A program made the position numbers and the translations under genes. Source: an uncultured Lachnospiraceae bacterium (GTDB lineage Bacteria; Bacillota; Clostridia; Lachnospirales; Lachnospiraceae). Taken from it: DNA of 9,611 bases. The first letter of the stretch is position 1; every line of letters begins with the position of its first letter. The stretch is taken from NCBI GenBank assembly GCA_946611525.1, contig CAMODS010000041.1, positions 1-9,611 on the forward strand. Reading direction: 5' to 3'. The notes beneath the pieces were generated by a model. That model was not told where the DNA came from. It did not search any database and worked only from the letters and a program-made list of their open reading frames with translations. This document shows positions 1 through 6,482 of the stretch, piece after piece.

Positions 1-390
1 TCCCAGGGCATAAAGATGCTTATCGGTCAGTCGGAAAAGATGGATGACCTTCAGGCCAGGCTGGGCGAGCTTTTGAGGAAAAACGGTGCCGACAAGCTGG
101 ATGATGCAGAGGATATACTTGACCGGGTGGAGCAGGGTATGCTTAAAAACATCCGCAAGGTTTTAAACTATATGGAGATAGGTTCAAAGGACCGGGCCGA
201 GGATTGCAAAAAGGTGGGAGAGAGCATTGAGGACTGTATCAGGGAGAACGAAAAGCTTCTTGAAAACACCTCCGGTTTTTTGCTTTCCCTCACAGATTAT
301 CTGAACTCACAGGGAGAAAATGACAGGGATGAGCTGGATACACTTGCCAGTTACAAGGATATTCTGATCCAGAGCACGAAGACAAAATAG
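1..390 (+). CDS. C-terminal part of an unrecognised helical protein (5' end outside window)
   Basis: The reading frame is open from base 1 with no stop before the first ATG at 16, so the gene very probably starts upstream and only its last ~130 codons are seen; the ATG at 16 has no Shine-Dalgarno site in the few bases before it. The visible part is charged and almost entirely helix-forming, rich in Glu, Asp, Lys and Leu with heptad-like spacing, and has no signal peptide or membrane segment, so it looks like a cytoplasmic coiled-coil or helical-bundle tail. I see no catalytic motif and do not recognise the family. It ends 15 bp before a VWA lipoprotein gene, with that gene's ribosome site in the gap, so the two are probably one operon. 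A link to the TelA/XpaC type genes that often accompany such lipoproteins is possible, but nothing seen here proves it. Confidence 0.7.
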   Translation, partial: SQGIKMLIGQSEKMDDLQARLGELLRKNGADKLDDAEDILDRVEQGMLKNIRKVLNYMEIGSKDRAEDCKKVGESIEDCIRENEKLLENTSGFLLSLTDYLNSQGENDRDELDTLASYKDILIQSTKTK

Positions 391-405
391 TGTTAGGAGG
401 AGATC

Positions 406-2082
406 ATGAAAAAGAGATTATTATCAATTGCATTAGCCGCGTCGATGCTTTTGCTTACAGCGTGCGGAGGCGATGTTATCACAAAGAATATCGGCAGGGA
501 AAATGCACTTTCCTATGACGATGCCAAGACAGAGCTTGAGAGCCTGCTTAAAAAGGTTGAGGTGTCATCAGTGGACAATCCCACCATGGATATCTATTCC
601 GAACAGTCCACGGAGGCTGATGCCCTGGCTGATATCGACACCTTCCCCATCATGGTTGAGGGCAGGGGAGATATAGACATTGAGATAGCTGCAGCCACAG
701 AGATGAGTGCGGATGCACCTGATGACTGGCTGAATGTGGTGGCGGAGCGCTTTAACAAGGAGCGCTATGAGATAGACGGCAAGACTGTATCCGTATCCGT
801 CAGAAAGATCACCTCCGGAGAGGTGGTGACATATATAAATGCGGGAGCCTATGAGCCTGAGGTTTATATTCCCAGTAATTACGCCTGGGGTATGATGCTG
901 GAGGCATCCGGGGTTGGTATTGAAAAGATCGAGGACCGCATTGCGGGCAACACCGCGGGCCTCCTGATCAAAAAGGATGTGTATGACAGCTTTATATCCG
1001 AGTACGGAGAGGCTACGGTGGCAAACGTTTTGACGGCTTCCATTAACGGAAATCTGACCTTTGCCTATACAAATCCATATACCTCAAGTACAGGACTTAA
1101 TATACTTACGGCCATGCTAAAGTCCTTTGATGAAAACGATCCTCTTTCCTCAAAGGCCAGCGAGGCACTTTTGGAATATCAGAAGAACTCACCGCCGGTG
1201 GCATATACTACGGCAGTGCTCCGTTCCCAGGCCAGCAAGGGCGTTATAAATGCCATGGTCATGGAGGCACAGGCCTATGTGAATACACCGGAGCTTCGTG
1301 ATTATGTCTATATTCCCGCAGGCATCAGGCATGATCATCCGGTTTATACCTTTGACTGGGATTCCAATGATGAAAAGCAGGTAGCCCAGATGTTTGTGGA
1401 ATATTGTAAAAATGATAATAACCAGAAGCTGGCTACGGAAAAGGGCTTCAATCTCCATGACGATTACAAGGGCCAGGATCCCGGACTCAACGGTACCCAG
1501 TATGTGTCGGCACAGAAGGTATGGAAGCAGAATAAAAACGGCGGTAAGCCCATCGTTGCCGTATTCATTGCCGACGTGTCCGGTTCCATGGACGGTGAGC
1601 CCATAAACTCACTAAAGGACTCACTGGTGAAGTCGTCAGTGTATATCGGAGAGGAGCACTATGTGGGACTGGTGAGCTATTCATCTGATGTGACGGTAAA
1701 CCTTCCCATCGCACAGTTTGATCCCACCCAGCAGGCCTACTTCTCGGGAGAGGTGAAAAACCTCACAGCCTCCGGCGGTACCGCCACATACGATGCAGTT
1801 TTGGTGGCTATGGATATGATAGAAAAAAAGCTGGCTGAGGTGCCCGGTGCAAAGCCCATGATCTTCCTTTTGACAGACGGTGAGCAAAATGAAGGTTATT
1901 CACTGAATCGTATCTCCGGCATAGTGGGAGGCCTGCAGATCCCGGTTTACACCATAGCTTACAACTACAGCGGTGACGGTGATCTGGAAAAGATCTCAGG
2001 TATCAATGAGGCAGCAGCCATAAATGCCAACTCGGACGATATAGTAAACCAGCTTAGAAACCTGTTCAATGTGAATATGTAA
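406..2082 (+). CDS. Lipoprotein with solute-binding-like domain and C-terminal von Willebrand A domain
   Basis: This 558-residue protein is predicted to be exported and lipid-anchored on the outer face of the membrane. It starts with a Lys/Arg-rich n-region and hydrophobic core ending in a lipobox, Leu17-Thr-Ala-Cys20, so Cys20 should be the modified residue. Residues ~85-350 resemble a type-2 periplasmic-binding fold (an AAATEMS first strand, a TNPYTSSTG loop near residue 225, and a VMEAQAY segment). Residues ~383-555 form a VWA domain with a full metal-ion-dependent adhesion site: DVSGS (Asp390, Ser392, Ser394), Thr459 in GGTAT, and Asp491 in LLTDGE. VWA domains bind protein partners through a chelated divalent cation, so an assembly, adhesion or sensing role is likelier than nutrient import; no permease or ATPase gene adjoins it. 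AGGAGGAG at 395-402 supports the ATG. It converges on the aldehyde dehydrogenase with 4 bp between stops, and no hairpin terminator is obvious. Ligand and partner are unknown. Confidence 0.88.
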   Translation: MKKRLLSIALAASMLLLTACGGDVITKNIGRENALSYDDAKTELESLLKKVEVSSVDNPTMDIYSEQSTEADALADIDTFPIMVEGRGDIDIEIAAATEMSADAPDDWLNVVAERFNKERYEIDGKTVSVSVRKITSGEVVTYINAGAYEPEVYIPSNYAWGMMLEASGVGIEKIEDRIAGNTAGLLIKKDVYDSFISEYGEATVANVLTASINGNLTFAYTNPYTSSTGLNILTAMLKSFDENDPLSSKASEALLEYQKNSPPVAYTTAVLRSQASKGVINAMVMEAQAYVNTPELRDYVYIPAGIRHDHPVYTFDWDSNDEKQVAQMFVEYCKNDNNQKLATEKGFNLHDDYKGQDPGLNGTQYVSAQKVWKQNKNGGKPIVAVFIADVSGSMDGEPINSLKDSLVKSSVYIGEEHYVGLVSYSSDVTVNLPIAQFDPTQQAYFSGEVKNLTASGGTATYDAVLVAMDMIEKKLAEVPGAKPMIFLLTDGEQNEGYSLNRISGIVGGLQIPVYTIAYNYSGDGDLEKISGINEAAAINANSDDIVNQLRNLFNVNM

Positions 2083-2086
2083 GATC

Positions 2087-3499
2087 TTATTTTTCAAATA
2101 TTCTTACAAATTTTTCTTTCCACGCATTCTCCTTGCCGCTGTAGGGATGTTCCCTCAGCGGGAGGTTGAAGCGGTTTTTCCCGATAAGTACTGTCTGGGG
2201 ATGGGTAAACTCCTTAAAGCCCCATTCTCCGTGATAAGCTCCCATGCCGGAGTGTCCGGTCCCTCCAAAGGGGACGCCCTTGACCATCATGTGCAGGCAC
2301 ACTTCGTTTATGCAGCCTCCGCCAAACTGCTGAGTCTGCATCACATTAAGCGCCCATTTTTTGTCATTTGTAAAGATGTAAAGCGACAGCCCGTGTTCCC
2401 GGGATGCGATGTTTTCTAAGAGGCTCTTTTCTTCGCCTGACTTGTAGGGAATCACCGGCAAAAGAGGACAGAAAAGCTCGTGGTTTACTATGTCTTCGGA
2501 AAGCTTTACAGGATATATGACAGTGGGCTCAAAGCGGCAGGTGTCGGGATCCCCTTTTCCTCCGTAGACTATCCTGCCTGAATATCCGGCTGCTTCCTTT
2601 TCACATTTATCGTATGCACCACGGTTTACCAGCTTAGGGTACTCCGGGTTTTCTAAGGCTTTTCCTATCTGCCTGTCAAAGGCGGCTTTTAAGCTTTCTA
2701 AAAACTTGTCTGCGATCTCCTCGGCAACAGCTACCTGATTTATATTGATACAGATCTGTCCCGCATTTAAAAGCTTAAAGAATGCGATCTTTCTGGCGGC
2801 ATCTTCGATGTCCGCATCTTTTCTGACTATGCAAAAGTTGCCCTGCTCGCCTCCCAGCTCCAATGCCACCGGAGTAAGGTTTTTGGCTGCCATCTCCATG
2901 ACGTGTACAGCTACCCGGGGTGAGCCTGTGTAAAAGATCTTGTCAAAACGCTCCATAAGGCACATATCCGCCACGTCATGACCGCCGCCTATCACGGTGA
3001 CATACTCGGGAGGAAAGGCATCAGCGATAAGCTTTTGAAGTGCAGTGGTGCAGTTTGGAGTCTTGCTGCTGGTCTTTATCACAGCGGTATTGCCGGCTCC
3101 GATGGATGCCACCAAAACTCCAAGAGACAGATATATGGGAAAGTTGAAGGGGCTTATGATTAGCGTGACACCGTAGGGCATCTTATAGACCTTGGTGATG
3201 ACGCTTGGAAAGCATAAAAGACCTGAAAAATGAGTTTCGGGCCTGGCAAACTTTTTCAACCCGTGGATCATCTCGTTTATCTCAAGGATCACTGTGCCTA
3301 TATCGCAAAAATAGGCCTCTAAGGCATGGCGTCCAAGGTCCGCTTTTAAGGCAGCCTTTAAATCTTCTTCGTGAGCCTCAACAGCGGCTTTGAGTTTTTT
3401 TAACTGATCGATACGAAAGTCTATGTCGAGAGTCCTGTCGGTTTTAAAATATGCCCTCTGGTCCTCCACGGTTTTATGGATGATTTCCTTTGTATACAT
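2087..3499 (-). CDS. Aldehyde dehydrogenase, class 3-like (NAD(P)+-dependent)
   Basis: The 470-residue product belongs to the aldehyde dehydrogenase superfamily and should oxidise an aldehyde to the carboxylate with NAD(P)+ in the cytoplasm. Visible landmarks are Asn119 in SPFNFP (oxyanion hole), FYTGSP at 189-194, Glu214 in LELGG (general base), Cys250 in NAGQIC (nucleophile), Glu341 in ELFCP (cofactor ribose binding) and the PFGGTGHSGMGAYHG block at 410-424. That last block and the total length are typical of the short class-3 (ALDH3) branch rather than the ~500-residue ALDH1/2 or acylating CoA-dependent types. The FSGLLCFPS region and the C-terminus are not strongly hydrophobic, so a soluble enzyme is expected. 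The start is supported by GGGGGAGAG at 3504-3512 and by a promoter at 3553-3581. It diverges from a GPH sugar symporter, which might hint at handling an aldehyde from sugar catabolism, but the substrate cannot be read from the sequence. Confidence 0.93.
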   Translation of the reverse strand: MYTKEIIHKTVEDQRAYFKTDRTLDIDFRIDQLKKLKAAVEAHEEDLKAALKADLGRHALEAYFCDIGTVILEINEMIHGLKKFARPETHFSGLLCFPSVITKVYKMPYGVTLIISPFNFPIYLSLGVLVASIGAGNTAVIKTSSKTPNCTTALQKLIADAFPPEYVTVIGGGHDVADMCLMERFDKIFYTGSPRVAVHVMEMAAKNLTPVALELGGEQGNFCIVRKDADIEDAARKIAFFKLLNAGQICININQVAVAEEIADKFLESLKAAFDRQIGKALENPEYPKLVNRGAYDKCEKEAAGYSGRIVYGGKGDPDTCRFEPTVIYPVKLSEDIVNHELFCPLLPVIPYKSGEEKSLLENIASREHGLSLYIFTNDKKWALNVMQTQQFGGGCINEVCLHMMVKGVPFGGTGHSGMGAYHGEWGFKEFTHPQTVLIGKNRFNLPLREHPYSGKENAWKEKFVRIFEK

Positions 3500-3516
3500 T
3501 TTTCTCTCCCCCTATT

Positions 3517-3537
3517 ATCCTAAGCGAAGCGAAGGAT
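3517..3537. repeat. Short palindromic GAAGC-type repeat in the aldehyde dehydrogenase leader
   Basis: Arms ATCCT (3517-3521) and AGGAT (3533-3537) flank the core AAGCGAAGCGA, which itself holds two direct copies of AGCGA. From memory, near-identical ATCCT/GAAGC/AGGAT units are dispersed, REP-like elements in many unrelated bacterial genomes and give spurious peptides such as the LSEAKDL seen in one frame here. It lies inside the predicted 5' leader of the dehydrogenase mRNA, immediately upstream of the ribosome site, where the 5-bp stem could form. Only one copy is in this window, so repeat status rests on outside knowledge. Confidence 0.45.
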
Positions 3538-3552
3538 CTTTTTTTAAGTCAA

Positions 3553-3581
3553 ATTATAATTCATTATCACTTGTATGACAA
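3553..3581 (-). promoter_or_regulatory. Sigma-A type promoter for the aldehyde dehydrogenase
   Basis: Read on the minus strand, TTGTCA (3576-3581) and a perfect TATAAT (3553-3558) are separated by exactly 17 bp, five of six plus six of six matches to the housekeeping consensus. The predicted start near 3546 gives a leader of about 47 nt holding the GAAGC palindrome and the GGGGGAGAG ribosome site. It overlaps the oppositely directed candidate promoter of the symporter gene, so the two may compete for polymerase. Confidence 0.65.
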
Positions 3582-3599
3582 ATATAAAAGGGTTAAAAT
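3571..3599 (+). promoter_or_regulatory. Candidate promoter for the GPH symporter
   Basis: TTGTAT (3571-3576) and TAAAAT (3594-3599) lie 17 bp apart on the plus strand, with three and five matches to the consensus hexamers. The predicted start near 3606 would leave a leader of about 30 nt to the ATG at 3636. The -35 shares a base with the -35 of the divergent dehydrogenase promoter. This is the best candidate between the genes but weaker than its neighbour. Confidence 0.4.
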
Positions 3600-3635
3600 T
3601 ACTGATGGAGTTTTTTTGGGAGGGAGGTTTTTACA

Positions 3636-5102
3636 ATGGACGAAAAAACGATTTACAAGAGAAACCTGTGGTGTTTTCCGCTGGGGACGGTGGGGCGTGA
3701 CATGCTGTATGTTCTGGTGTCAAATTTCCTTTTGACCTACATCATGTTTACCCGGGAACTTACCAACTCACAGCTGGGTGCCATCACGGCTATCATGGTG
3801 GCGGCCAGGATATTTGACGCGTTAAACGATCCCATCATGGGCAATATCATCGAGCGCACCCGCACCAAATACGGAAAGTTTAAGCCCTGGCTGGTGGCCG
3901 GAGCTCTTTCCACTACAGTGGTGATCATCTTTTTATTTAATACGAACCTTACCGGATGGCCCTTTATTACGGCCTTCGGGATATCCTATTTTGCATTTTC
4001 CATTACCTATACTATGAATGATATAGCTTATTGGGGCATGATCCCTGCGCTTTCACGTGATTCAAACGCCAGGGACACCTTTACCTCACGTGCCACCTTG
4101 TTTGCCGGTGTGGGAAATGCACTGGCAAGTGTAGCCATCCCCGTGTTTACCGCGGGAGCTATGGCACTTGGAGGAAGCACAAAAAGCGGTTATGGTTATA
4201 TGGCTATCATAATCGGCATTTTGGCACCGGCATTTTTGGTCATCACAGTTTTGGGCGTCAGGGAAAACCGGGACGATATGAAGCTTCCCCCCGCACCCCT
4301 TTCATTTAAAAAGATCATTTCCACCATCACCGGTAATGACCAGCTTTTGTGGATCTCATTTTGCTTTTTGATCCAGGAGACCGGCAGCATGATAATAGTT
4401 GGAGGACTTGGCTCCACCTATATCTACTTTACCTACGGTTACCGTGGAGGACTGTACTCCACCTTTACCCTGGTTGGTATGTCGGCCACGGCATTTCTTA
4501 TGATTTTTTATCCGGTCATTTCCAAAAAGCTTGGCCGCATAAAACTCATGGGATATCTGGCGTGCATATCCATCGTGGGATCGGTGATGATGGTGCTGTC
4601 CGTAATGATGAGTGGATCTATGGCAGGCTTCTGGGTCCTTACCATAGGCTATATGCTGGGAAGCTTTGGTCAGTACGGCTACTACCTTATCATGATGATA
4701 TCCATCGTCAATACAGTGGAATACAATGAGTACAAATACGGCACCCGTGACGAGGCTATCATTGCTTCCTTGAGACCTTTTATCACAAAGCTGTCTTCGG
4801 CACTTGTGGTTATGATAACCTCCATATCGTATATGGTATTTGGAGTGACGGAATTTACAAATAAGATTTCGACCTACGAGAATCAGGCGGCATCGGGAGC
4901 CATCACCGATGAAGAAAAGCTTGATGCCATCGACAAGGTGCTCGCCACGGTAAACGGTGATCAGACAGTTGGTATCCTCTTTGTAATGGTGATCCTTTCA
5001 CTTGCCATGATGCTGGTGTCATATTTTATTTACAAAAAGAAGTATATCCTTGATGAAAAGGAATATGCCAGGATCTGCGACGAACTGGCAAAGAGAAAGT
5101 AA
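3636..5102 (+). CDS. GPH (MelB-like) family cation:sugar symporter
   Basis: This 488-residue integral membrane protein has about twelve hydrophobic segments and belongs to the glycoside-pentoside-hexuronide:cation symporter family of the major facilitator superfamily. It would import a glycoside, pentoside or uronide with Na+ or H+. The family signature is clear: RIFDALNDPIMG at ~59-69 carries the two helix-II aspartates (Asp61, Asp65) that match the MelB cation site, followed by GKFKPW at 80-85 in the first cytoplasmic loop. Asp129 in NDIAYWGMIP matches the helix-IV acidic residue. A polar insert near residues 410-445 precedes the last membrane helix, as is usual in clostridial members. The start at ATG 3636 is set by GGGAGGGAGG (3618-3627), 8 nt upstream. 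It is probably monocistronic, divergent from the aldehyde dehydrogenase and converging on hypA with 8 bp between stops. No glycosidase adjoins it, so the substrate cannot be assigned. Confidence 0.92.
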   Translation: MDEKTIYKRNLWCFPLGTVGRDMLYVLVSNFLLTYIMFTRELTNSQLGAITAIMVAARIFDALNDPIMGNIIERTRTKYGKFKPWLVAGALSTTVVIIFLFNTNLTGWPFITAFGISYFAFSITYTMNDIAYWGMIPALSRDSNARDTFTSRATLFAGVGNALASVAIPVFTAGAMALGGSTKSGYGYMAIIIGILAPAFLVITVLGVRENRDDMKLPPAPLSFKKIISTITGNDQLLWISFCFLIQETGSMIIVGGLGSTYIYFTYGYRGGLYSTFTLVGMSATAFLMIFYPVISKKLGRIKLMGYLACISIVGSVMMVLSVMMSGSMAGFWVLTIGYMLGSFGQYGYYLIMMISIVNTVEYNEYKYGTRDEAIIASLRPFITKLSSALVVMITSISYMVFGVTEFTNKISTYENQAASGAITDEEKLDAIDKVLATVNGDQTVGILFVMVILSLAMMLVSYFIYKKKYILDEKEYARICDELAKRK

Positions 5103-5110
5103 AGGCGTCA

Positions 5111-5455
5111 TCAGGCAAGCTCGATTGAGCTAAGCTCCAGCTCCCGGCCGTTTTGATACTCTGCCTCGATGCTATTGCACTCGGGGCAGCGGTAGTCGTT
5201 TTGGCGGCAGGGATGGTAGACATTGCCACAGCTGTTGCAGCGTACTGTTACCGGGACTGACTCTATATGCAGACTTGCTCCCTCACAGCGGGTACCTGCA
5301 GCTGCCTCGGGAAAGTACTTTTCGAGATACTCCGGCAGCACGCCGGTCATCTCACCCACCTTTACACTTATGGATGATATCCGCGCATCCGGCTGTTTGG
5401 CAGCGGCCTCTTCGGCCATATTTATGAACTTTATCATATAACTCATTTCATGCAT
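5111..5455 (-). CDS. hypA: Hydrogenase maturation nickel metallochaperone HypA
   Basis: HypA, with HypB, delivers Ni2+ to the large subunit of [NiFe]-hydrogenases in the cytoplasm. The 114-residue length is typical. The N-terminus MHEMSYM matches the canonical MHE start, where the N-terminal amine, His2 and Glu3 form the nickel site, and this fixes the start codon. The structural zinc site is two CxxC pairs, Cys73/Cys76 and Cys90/Cys93; an additional Cys83 lies between them. An AGGATC ribosome site (5461-5466) precedes the ATG. Other hyp genes are not in the window, but a [NiFe]-hydrogenase operon begins about 1.1 kb away on the opposite strand and is the natural client. It sits downstream of the TtcA-like gene on the same strand, past a hairpin that may reduce read-through; TATAAT at 5475-5480 lacks a convincing -35. 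A urease role for the family is possible but no urease gene is visible. Confidence 0.93.
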   Translation of the reverse strand: MHEMSYMIKFINMAEEAAAKQPDARISSISVKVGEMTGVLPEYLEKYFPEAAAGTRCEGASLHIESVPVTVRCNSCGNVYHPCRQNDYRCPECNSIEAEYQNGRELELSSIELA

Positions 5456-5479
5456 GATCAGATCCTATCATATCATTAT

Positions 5480-5516
5480 AAAAAAGCAGGAGGAGACGGG
5501 GCAGTGCCTGTCTCCT
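5480..5516 (-). terminator. Hairpin terminator or attenuator after the TtcA-like gene
   Basis: Bases 5491-5500 and 5507-5516 form a ten-pair stem (AGGAGAC with GTCTCCT, then one G-T wobble and two G-C pairs) around a 6-nt loop, starting just past the ttcA stop. On the minus strand six T residues (5480-5485) follow after a 5-nt gap; on the plus strand only TTT follows the stem. It best fits termination or partial read-through from ttcA into hypA. The 5-nt gap between stem and T-run makes it less than ideal. Confidence 0.5.
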
Positions 5517-5519
5517 TTT

Positions 5520-6353
5520 CTAGTATTCATCCAGAAAATGGTGACGCACACCGTCTTTTTTATAGGCGATAACCGTATCGAGATTTACATTTGTTACACT
5601 GTTGAAAATATTGGACTCTATGTATGGGTTATCCTCCTTAAGCTTTGCAATGAGCTTTTTTGTTTCAAGCCGCTTGGAAGGAGTGATATCGTCCTCGTTA
5701 TAGGTGGAGCAGGTGTCCGTAAAGTGGCAAGCGCATTGGAGAAAATGCAGATCGTTATAATCCCTCCAGGCACAGATGTCGCTTTCTCTTACCAGATAGA
5801 GGGGCCTGATCAGTTCCATCCCTTCGAAGTTTGTACTGTGGAGCTTTGGCATCATAGTCTGGATCTGGGCACCGTACATCATGCCCATGAAAATCGTTTC
5901 GATCACATCGTCATAATGATGTCCCAAAGCGATCTTATTGCAGCCAAGCTCTTTTGCCTTGCTGTAAAGATAGCCTCTTCGCATCCGTGCACATATGTAG
6001 CAGGGGTTTTTATCAATGTTGTCCACGGCGTCAAAGATAATGCTTTCAAATACAGTGATGGGGATACCTAAGGCTTTGGCGTTGCTTATGATAAGATCAC
6101 GGTTGTCTTCGTGGTATCCCGGATCCATGACCAAAAACACCAGATCAAAGCTTTTCTTTTTGTGCTTTTGTATTTCCTGAAAAAGCTTTGCCATAAGCAT
6201 CGAGTCCTTGCCGCCTGATATGCAAACTGCAATGCGATCACCATCATTTATCAGCTCGTAATTTTTGCATGCCTTGGCAAAGGGGGTAAATAGCTGCTTG
6301 TGAAATTTTTTGCGGATGCTTTCCTCCGCCTTTTTTTGTCTTTCGTTTTCCAT
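5520..6353 (-). CDS. TtcA-family tRNA 2-thiocytidine synthesis protein (PP-loop ATPase)
   Basis: The product (277 residues from the ATG at 6353) is a PP-loop, N-type ATP pyrophosphatase of the TtcA/TilS group. TtcA enzymes adenylate cytidine 32 of certain tRNAs and exchange oxygen for sulfur using a [4Fe-4S] cluster. The PP-loop SGGKDS spans residues 46-51. A CYICARMRRG segment gives Cys118 and Cys121, matching the CxxC cluster pair of TtcA, followed by the conserved GHHYDD at ~144-149. The third cluster ligand would come from QCACHF (Cys207, Cys209), with Cys215 nearby. A GTG at 6368 adds five codons in frame but lies inside an 18-bp element duplicated in the noncoding region upstream, so the ATG is preferred; neither has a ribosome site. 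The cysteines favour TtcA over TilS. hypA follows on the same strand. The exact RNA substrate is not proven. Confidence 0.82.
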   Translation of the reverse strand: MENERQKKAEESIRKKFHKQLFTPFAKACKNYELINDGDRIAVCISGGKDSMLMAKLFQEIQKHKKKSFDLVFLVMDPGYHEDNRDLIISNAKALGIPITVFESIIFDAVDNIDKNPCYICARMRRGYLYSKAKELGCNKIALGHHYDDVIETIFMGMMYGAQIQTMMPKLHSTNFEGMELIRPLYLVRESDICAWRDYNDLHFLQCACHFTDTCSTYNEDDITPSKRLETKKLIAKLKEDNPYIESNIFNSVTNVNLDTVIAYKKDGVRHHFLDEY

Positions 6354-6359
6354 GTTTGT

Positions 6360-6377
6360 ATTATACACGATAATTGT
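6360..6377. repeat. 18-bp direct repeat, copy 1 (ttcA-proximal)
   Basis: ATTATACACGATAATTGT occurs here and, identically, at 6421-6438, 61 bp away. This copy carries a perfect TATAAT on the minus strand (6360-6365), placed so that transcription would start near the ATG of the TtcA-like gene. Its own inverted arms are shorter (ATTAT/ATAAT) than those of copy 2. An operator or duplicated promoter element is the simplest reading. Confidence 0.7.
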
Positions 6378-6425
6378 TTACTATCCACATATATTTCTTG
6401 GTGTACACTTCAGGTAAACAATTAT
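6370..6425. repeat. 12-bp perfect inverted repeat with 32-nt spacer
   Basis: ATAATTGTTTAC (6370-6381) is the exact reverse complement of GTAAACAATTAT (6414-6425). The spacer contains the 8-bp palindrome GTGTACAC (6401-6408). Each arm partly overlaps one copy of the 18-bp direct repeat, so the two repeat systems are interlocked between divergent genes. As DNA this suits two bound dimers and a loop; as RNA it could fold into a 12-pair, AU-rich stem. The binding factor is unknown. Confidence 0.65.
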
Positions 6426-6438
6426 ACACGATAATTGT
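6418..6438. promoter_or_regulatory. Interrupted palindrome: operator candidate (contains direct-repeat copy 2)
   Basis: ACAATTAT and ATAATTGT are perfect 8-bp inverted arms around ACACG. The 18-bp direct repeat copy 2 (6421-6438) lies inside it. The size and symmetry suit a dimeric regulator. The site lies about 45-65 bp upstream of the candidate ech -35 and about 65 bp upstream of the TtcA-like start, so it could serve either gene. It does not closely match Rex, FNR or CodY consensus sequences as I know them. Confidence 0.5.
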
Positions 6439-6482
6439 AGTAAGTGGTGAGATATTTGCCGTCTGTTTTATAGAAAATCATA

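Noticed and set aside
2083..2110. Possible bidirectional terminator between the VWA gene and the aldehyde dehydrogenase
   Set aside because: The 4-bp gap and adjacent coding ends are AT-rich but contain no inverted repeat able to form a stable stem.
3600..3635. Riboswitch or leader RNA ahead of the symporter
   Set aside because: The leader from the candidate promoter is only about 30 nt and is mostly ribosome site, too short for any known riboswitch.
3490..3735. 81-residue plus-strand open frame in the divergent region, with ILSEAKDLFL near its start
   Set aside because: It overlaps both divergent promoters and the symporter start in another frame. The SEAKDL string is a translation of the GAAGC repeat and not a real protein.
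5119..5132. AGCTC-gatt-GAGCT hairpin near the symporter/hypA convergence
   Set aside because: The 5-bp stem lies within the hypA coding end, and no T-run follows on either strand, so it is not supportable as a terminator.
5454..6071. 205-residue plus-strand open frame opposite ttcA
   Set aside because: It lies antisense to a gene with clear PP-loop and CxxC motifs, crosses the hairpin between ttcA and hypA, has no ribosome site and shows no recognisable family.
6370..6425. Inverted repeat as ends of a mobile element
   Set aside because: The 12-bp repeats flank only 32 nt with no open frame and no target duplication; a regulatory reading fits better, though a remnant cannot be excluded.
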